From MADRE2 sp964397015 (lineage in GTDB: Bacteria > Desulfobacterota > Desulfobacteria > Desulfobacterales > Desulfobacteraceae): DNA of 64,000 nucleotides. The number at the start of each line of letters is the position of its first letter. Positions within the stretch are counted from its first letter, which is position 1. The stretch spans positions 1-64,000 of the forward strand of contig CAYNHL010000004.1 of assembly GCA_964397015.1 (NCBI GenBank). The letters run 5' to 3'. A model generated the notes under the pieces. The model searched no databases. It worked only from the letters and a program-made list of their open reading frames with translations, and was not told the origin of the DNA. The translations under genes and the position numbers were made by a program. Of the stretch, positions 60,626 to 64,000 are shown in pieces.

Positions 60626-61191
60626 TTTTTGGCCTCCATGGCTTCAAGGGAAAAATGGCGGTCGAACATGGTCATCAGCAAATCAAGAATTTTGTGGTAG
60701 GTGGGATAGTCCAGCCCGGGAATGATCTGCTGGGAGCCAATATAAAAACAGTACCTGGCCAGGGAAATGGCCCCTGCAAGGTCCGTATCGGGTGTTTTAA
60801 GGGAAAACATCTTTTTGAGAAAGCAAAGGCGCTGGGCATCTATTCGTTCCTGGAATTTTCTGGCCAGCGGATCCCTTATGGCCCAGGCCCTTATGGCCAC
60901 CTCGATTTCCGCGTCAAGGTTTATACGGGACAGTTCAAGAAGCTTGGCATTGATGTTGTCAAAGGTTTTTTCCTGCTCACTGATTTTAATGATGTCAAAG
61001 GTCTGTTTTTCTTCCCAATGAGCAAGAAGTTGCTCAGAATAGTCATCCCTGCTCGAGAAATGATGATAGAACGAGCCTTTTGATTTGTTGAGTCTGCGGG
61101 TCAGGTTGTTTATGGTCAGGCCGGCAGCCCCGGTCTGTTTCAGGATGGCAAATCCTTCTTTGAGCCATTCGGTCTTTGTCAACCTTTTCAT
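60622..61191 (-). CDS. TetR family regulator of tryptophanase
   Basis: 189 residues from ATG 61191, which has AGGAGGG just upstream; the frame extends to 61257 but without a site. N-terminal HTH: GLTINNLTRRLNKSKGSFYHHF. The C-terminal domain is all-helical and unassigned. It overlaps tnaA by 4 bp and therefore is made in the same transcript, an unusual arrangement for tryptophanase genes, which in enterobacteria are controlled by a TnaC leader peptide. A perfect palindrome lies 32 bp upstream of the start. Confidence 0.88.
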   Translation of the reverse strand: MKRLTKTEWLKEGFAILKQTGAAGLTINNLTRRLNKSKGSFYHHFSSRDDYSEQLLAHWEEKQTFDIIKISEQEKTFDNINAKLLELSRINLDAEIEVAIRAWAIRDPLARKFQERIDAQRLCFLKKMFSLKTPDTDLAGAISLARYCFYIGSQQIIPGLDYPTYHKILDLLMTMFDRHFSLEAMEAKN

Positions 61192-61222
61192 TTCCCTCCT
61201 GCCGGCTGTGAAGCAGGGACAG

Positions 61223-61237
61223 ACCATACAGTATGGT
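61223..61237. promoter_or_regulatory. Palindromic operator candidate before tetR-tnaA
   Basis: ACCATAC-A-GTATGGT, 7-bp perfect arms with one central base. It overlaps a possible minus-strand -10 (TACTGT, with TTGATA 15 nt upstream). Placement suits autorepression by the TetR protein; the palindrome was not seen elsewhere in the window. Confidence 0.55.
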
Positions 61238-61412
61238 ATGTTTGCTTTTATCAACAAAACTGCACGAATTGTTTACCCATGTCAACAAATGAGCTAATTG
61301 TCAAGAAAATAATTGACTTTGACAAAAAAATTGATTTTGACAAGCATCCACGGAGCGGATATCTTTATGGTTATCGGCAATCTTGCCGGTAACCAGGCAC
61401 AGGAAGCAGGAA

Positions 61413-62207
61413 ATGCACTTTTTTGATTCACATTGTCATCTGCATGACAACCGGATTATAGACCGGGCGGCAGTCATTGAAAAAAGGTCTGTGCAGGCCG
61501 GTGTTCTGCATATGGTCAGCTGTGCCACCATGGAATCGAACTTTGAAACGACTGTCCACCTGGCCCGGCAATATCCGTCCATTATACCCTGCCTTGGTAT
61601 ACATCCCTGGTTTATCGGTTCAAGGACACGGCGCTGGCAGTCTGTGCTCATATCGGCCATTCAGCAGAACCGGGCCGGCATCGGTGAAACAGGCCTTGAT
61701 TTCGTGGATAAATCCGTTGACCGGGAGGATCAGATAGCAGTGTTTGAAAAGCACCTGGCCGTGGCAAGGGAAATGCACCGGCCTGTCAATGTCCATGTGC
61801 GAAATGCATGGGATGCCTTTATCCATCTTATAAAGCGTATGGGGCCGCTCCCTGCCGGCGGTCTGATCCATTCATATTCCGGGTCGGCAGACATGATCCC
61901 GATCTTTGAAAAATACAACTGGCATGTCTCCTTTTCAGGCGCCGCCACAAGGCCGGGCGCAAAAAAGGTTGTAAAGGCTCTTCAGGCGGTTTCCCCGGAC
62001 CGGATACTCCTGGAAACAGATTCACCTGATATTTTACCCTCCCTGCCAGGGCTGGTTTCCGGGGAGTTGAACGAACCTGCGAACCTGCCCGGAATTGCTG
62101 CTGTAGTTGCCGCAAAAAAAGGCATTTTTATCGACGTGCTGGCAAAGTGCACCTTTGAAAACAGCATGGAACTGTTTCGAGAACTTGCCGCGGGAAGGCG
62201 GGTATGA
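61413..62207 (+). CDS. TatD family metal-dependent hydrolase
   Basis: 264 residues from ATG 61413 (AGGAAGCAGGAA upstream). TatD metal site: DSHCHLHD, GIGETGLDF, HVRNAWDAF, HSYSGS and ETDSPDILP. TatD proteins are exonuclease/deoxyribonuclease-type enzymes in DNA quality control. The stop overlaps the next start (ATGA). Confidence 0.88.
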   Translation: MHFFDSHCHLHDNRIIDRAAVIEKRSVQAGVLHMVSCATMESNFETTVHLARQYPSIIPCLGIHPWFIGSRTRRWQSVLISAIQQNRAGIGETGLDFVDKSVDREDQIAVFEKHLAVAREMHRPVNVHVRNAWDAFIHLIKRMGPLPAGGLIHSYSGSADMIPIFEKYNWHVSFSGAATRPGAKKVVKALQAVSPDRILLETDSPDILPSLPGLVSGELNEPANLPGIAAVVAAKKGIFIDVLAKCTFENSMELFRELAAGRRV

Positions 62208-62971
62208 TCGACCAGTTTTCACGAACCAGGCAGCTGATCGGGCAAAAGGCAATGGAGAAGCTGTCGGAGTCAAAGGTGGCGGTTTTCGGCCTGGGTGCTG
62301 TGGGGTCTTTTGCAACGGAAGCACTTGCCCGCTGCGGTATAGGGCAGATGCAACTGGTGGATTTTGACCGGATTGAAATCTCCAATATCAACCGGCAGCT
62401 CTATGCACTTCATTCCACTGTTGGAAACCGGAAAGCATTTTTGGCAAAAGAGCGGATAAACGATATAAATCCTGACTGCAGGGTGACTATCCAGTCCTCA
62501 TTTGTCACTTCTGATTCCATACCCGGACTGCTCGAGCAGGACACAGATCTGGTTATCGATGCCATTGACGGTTTGAATTCAAAGGTCAATCTCATTGTAG
62601 AAGCCAGGAATATGGGACTTGAGGTGGTATCCAGCATGGGTGCCGCAGGCCGGCTGGATATTTCCGGGATCAGGACAGGTGACATAAGCGACACAAGAGT
62701 GTGTCCGCTTGCACGGATGGTACGGCAGAGGCTGCACCGTCGAGATCTGTATACAGGAGTAACCTGTGTCTATTCCATTGAAAAGCCCTTGAATAAAAAA
62801 CCCTGCCGCGACAGCCGTCCGAAGGATACAAAAGTGGATTACGGTCATGGCCGGCCCAGGCCCCCCATAGGATCGATGCCTTATGTCACCGGGGCCTTTG
62901 GCCTGTACGCCGCAATGGCTGCAGTAAGCCTGCTGACCGGAATATCAGGCGGTCAGATGGAAAATAGCTGA
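62204..62971 (+). CDS. tcdA: tRNA threonylcarbamoyladenosine dehydratase (TcdA/ThiF family)
   Basis: 255-residue E1-like enzyme that cyclises t6A37 of tRNA with ATP. FGLGAVGSFATEALARCGIG is the nucleotide-binding glycine loop, INRQLYALHSTVG the adenylation arginine region and VIDAIDGLNSKVNL the conserved aspartate. CPLARMVRQRLHRRD and VYSIEKP match TcdA more than MoeB or ThiF. Coupled to tatD-like gene by 4-bp overlap. Confidence 0.88.
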   Translation: MIDQFSRTRQLIGQKAMEKLSESKVAVFGLGAVGSFATEALARCGIGQMQLVDFDRIEISNINRQLYALHSTVGNRKAFLAKERINDINPDCRVTIQSSFVTSDSIPGLLEQDTDLVIDAIDGLNSKVNLIVEARNMGLEVVSSMGAAGRLDISGIRTGDISDTRVCPLARMVRQRLHRRDLYTGVTCVYSIEKPLNKKPCRDSRPKDTKVDYGHGRPRPPIGSMPYVTGAFGLYAAMAAVSLLTGISGGQMENS

Positions 62972-63084
62972 CAGGTAAAAAAGATGAATTCAAAAATGAA
63001 TAAAAAGAGGCAGTTTTTTTCTGGACAGCCCGGCATATTGTGTATATCTTTTAAATTCAGGCAAATTGATAAAAAGGAAACAGG

Positions 63085-63534
63085 ATGAAAAAATCAAGAA
63101 TTATATTGGCATTTGTTTTGTTGTGCATGTTGCTTCCCTTCAGTGGATATGCCGGCAGCATCGAATGGAAGGCTTATGAAGAGGGAATGTCCGAGGTCAG
63201 GGCCTCGGAAAAAAAAGCGTTGCTTCATTTCTGGACCGACTGGTGTACCTATTGCAAAAAAATGGATGCCACCACATTTGCTGATGCCAGTGTCATAGAA
63301 TATTTGAATGAGCATTATGTGGCAATTAAAATTGATGGAGACCGCCAGCAGACCCTGACCAGTGATTACCAGGTCAAAGGATTTCCCACCAACTGGTTTC
63401 TGACCGAAGAAACCGAAAAAATTACCCATCTGCCGGGATATATTGATCCGCAGCGATTTTTATTGATATTGAAATACATAGATACGGATGATTATCTGAA
63501 AATGCCGTTTCAGGATTTTGTCCAGTCCCAGTAA
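63085..63534 (+). CDS. Exported thioredoxin-fold protein
   Basis: 149 residues with an N-terminal signal (IILAFVLLCMLLPFSGYAGS) and the active-site motif WCTYCKKMD, cis-Pro in KGFPTNWF. It resembles thioredoxin_7/DsbD-gamma-like domains that keep periplasmic cysteines reduced. No DsbD-like membrane partner is seen within the window. Probably periplasmic. Confidence 0.85.
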   Translation: MKKSRIILAFVLLCMLLPFSGYAGSIEWKAYEEGMSEVRASEKKALLHFWTDWCTYCKKMDATTFADASVIEYLNEHYVAIKIDGDRQQTLTSDYQVKGFPTNWFLTEETEKITHLPGYIDPQRFLLILKYIDTDDYLKMPFQDFVQSQ

Positions 63535-63554
63535 GGCTTAGGAGTGTGTTGTAT

Positions 63555-64000
63555 ATGGGAAAACAGACGTATATACGGATATTTTTCGGCCTGTGCATTA
63601 TGATGATTATGGCCGGACCTCTATCTGCCCGGACCGCCTATGTAAGCAGTATTACCCAGGTTACCCTGAGAACGGAACCAGGGGTGGATCACCGGATTGT
63701 AGAGATGCTCAAGTCCGGTACCGCACTTGAAATCGTTGAATATCGAAAAGACTGGTCAAAGGTAAGGACATCCAGCGGAAACCAGGGCTGGATCCTGACC
63801 CGGTTCATTACGGAAGAAAAACCCAGGATACTGATCGTGGATGAACTGACAAAGAGCAACAGGGATCTTTCAGCAAGGATCGACTCCCTTGAAGCTGAAA
63901 ACAGGGAATTGAAAGATGAAAATGCCAGGCTCACGGTGGTCGAACAGGAATACAATGTGCTGAAAAATGAATCTGAACAGTTTTTTGAGCTGAAAGAAAA
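63555..64000 (+). CDS. SH3-domain and coiled-coil protein (TIGR04211-like), partial
   Basis: The gene runs off the right edge; 148 codons are visible from ATG 63555, with GGAG ten bases upstream. A signal peptide (FFGLCIMMIMAGPLSA) is followed by a bacterial SH3 domain (AYVSSITQVTLRTEPGVDHR ... GNQGWILTRFI, about 28-88) and a long coiled coil (about 95 onward, heptads such as RIDSLEAENRELKDENARL). This order fits the TIGR04211 SH3 family, whose C-terminus normally has a membrane anchor. Function unknown; envelope location is likely. Confidence 0.8.
   Translation, partial: MGKQTYIRIFFGLCIMMIMAGPLSARTAYVSSITQVTLRTEPGVDHRIVEMLKSGTALEIVEYRKDWSKVRTSSGNQGWILTRFITEEKPRILIVDELTKSNRDLSARIDSLEAENRELKDENARLTVVEQEYNVLKNESEQFFELKE

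Noticed and set aside
59561..60700. Long plus-strand frame of 379 codons over tryptophanase
   Set aside because: Antisense to tnaA, low-complexity cysteine-rich translation, no family resemblance.
1..64000. tRNA or rRNA genes in intergenic spaces
   Set aside because: No cloverleaf-like segment or rRNA core sequence was recognised by reading; covariance search was not possible.

Overview
The window reads as chromosome from a strictly anaerobic, probably sulfate-reducing member of the Desulfobacterota (Desulfobacterales-like). This is inference from gene content: an LL-diaminopimelate aminotransferase, two MoeA-type molybdopterin genes (one fused to a binding-protein domain), a ferredoxin-type 2-oxoacid oxidoreductase, a membrane-linked Mo/W oxidoreductase, an ADP-forming acyl-CoA synthetase and a Na+-pumping decarboxylase beta subunit. 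Base composition looks close to 50% G+C by eye. I saw no rRNA, tRNA, CRISPR array or intact insertion sequence. There are two assembly gaps: 100 N at 29340-29439 and 10 N at 36446-36455.

Layout. 1-12 kb: rhomboid protease and a convergent B-box/TPR membrane protein, MscS channel, TetR plus ADP-forming acyl-CoA synthetase operon, panB with a DUF2520 gene, M16C peptidase with a small winged-helix gene. 12-19 kb: a tightly overlapping plus-strand group, rsmA, a degenerate HD-GYP protein, dapL, moeA and a moeA-PBP fusion, closed by a strong hairpin. 19-27 kb: vWA/OmpA lipoprotein and hybrid histidine kinase on minus; phosphomannomutase, UvrD-type helicase and MFS exporter on plus. 27-37 kb: Na/Pi cotransporter, a truncated AlbA/Schlafen-type regulator containing an 11-bp tandem repeat that spans the gap, DUF3795, GlxA-type AraC regulator, TPR-GGDEF protein, MscS, aldo-keto reductase and a CPA2 antiporter. 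Two copies of a conserved intergenic element of about 90 bp lie ahead of the GGDEF gene and a TerB-like gene. 37-46 kb: M20 amidohydrolase, PLP-dependent sulfur amino acid enzyme, glycine-zipper lipoprotein, typA, an ECF sigma/anti-sigma module and an orphan OadB with a 46-residue partner.

46-61 kb is the most distinctive part. Seven plus-strand genes encode a four-subunit 2-oxoacid:acceptor oxidoreductase (delta, alpha, beta, gamma) followed by a three-subunit Mo/W oxidoreductase (four-cluster ferredoxin, catalytic subunit, NrfD-type membrane subunit). This combination matches the known anaerobic phenylacetate module: phenylacetyl-CoA:acceptor oxidoreductase (PadBCD) makes phenylglyoxylate, and phenylglyoxylate:acceptor oxidoreductase makes benzoyl-CoA. 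A DUF2080 protein and a GNAT acetyltransferase follow. Facing them is a complete branched-chain/aromatic-type ABC importer (livKHMGF). Beyond it is a tetR-tnaA pair in which the repressor gene overlaps the tryptophanase gene. I infer an aromatic amino acid/aryl-acetate catabolic island. The upstream promoter contains several nested palindromes. The two MoeA-type genes at 16-19 kb could serve cofactor supply for the Mo/W enzyme.

61-64 kb: TatD hydrolase, TcdA/ThiF-family enzyme, periplasmic thioredoxin-fold protein and the start of an SH3/coiled-coil protein that runs off the window.
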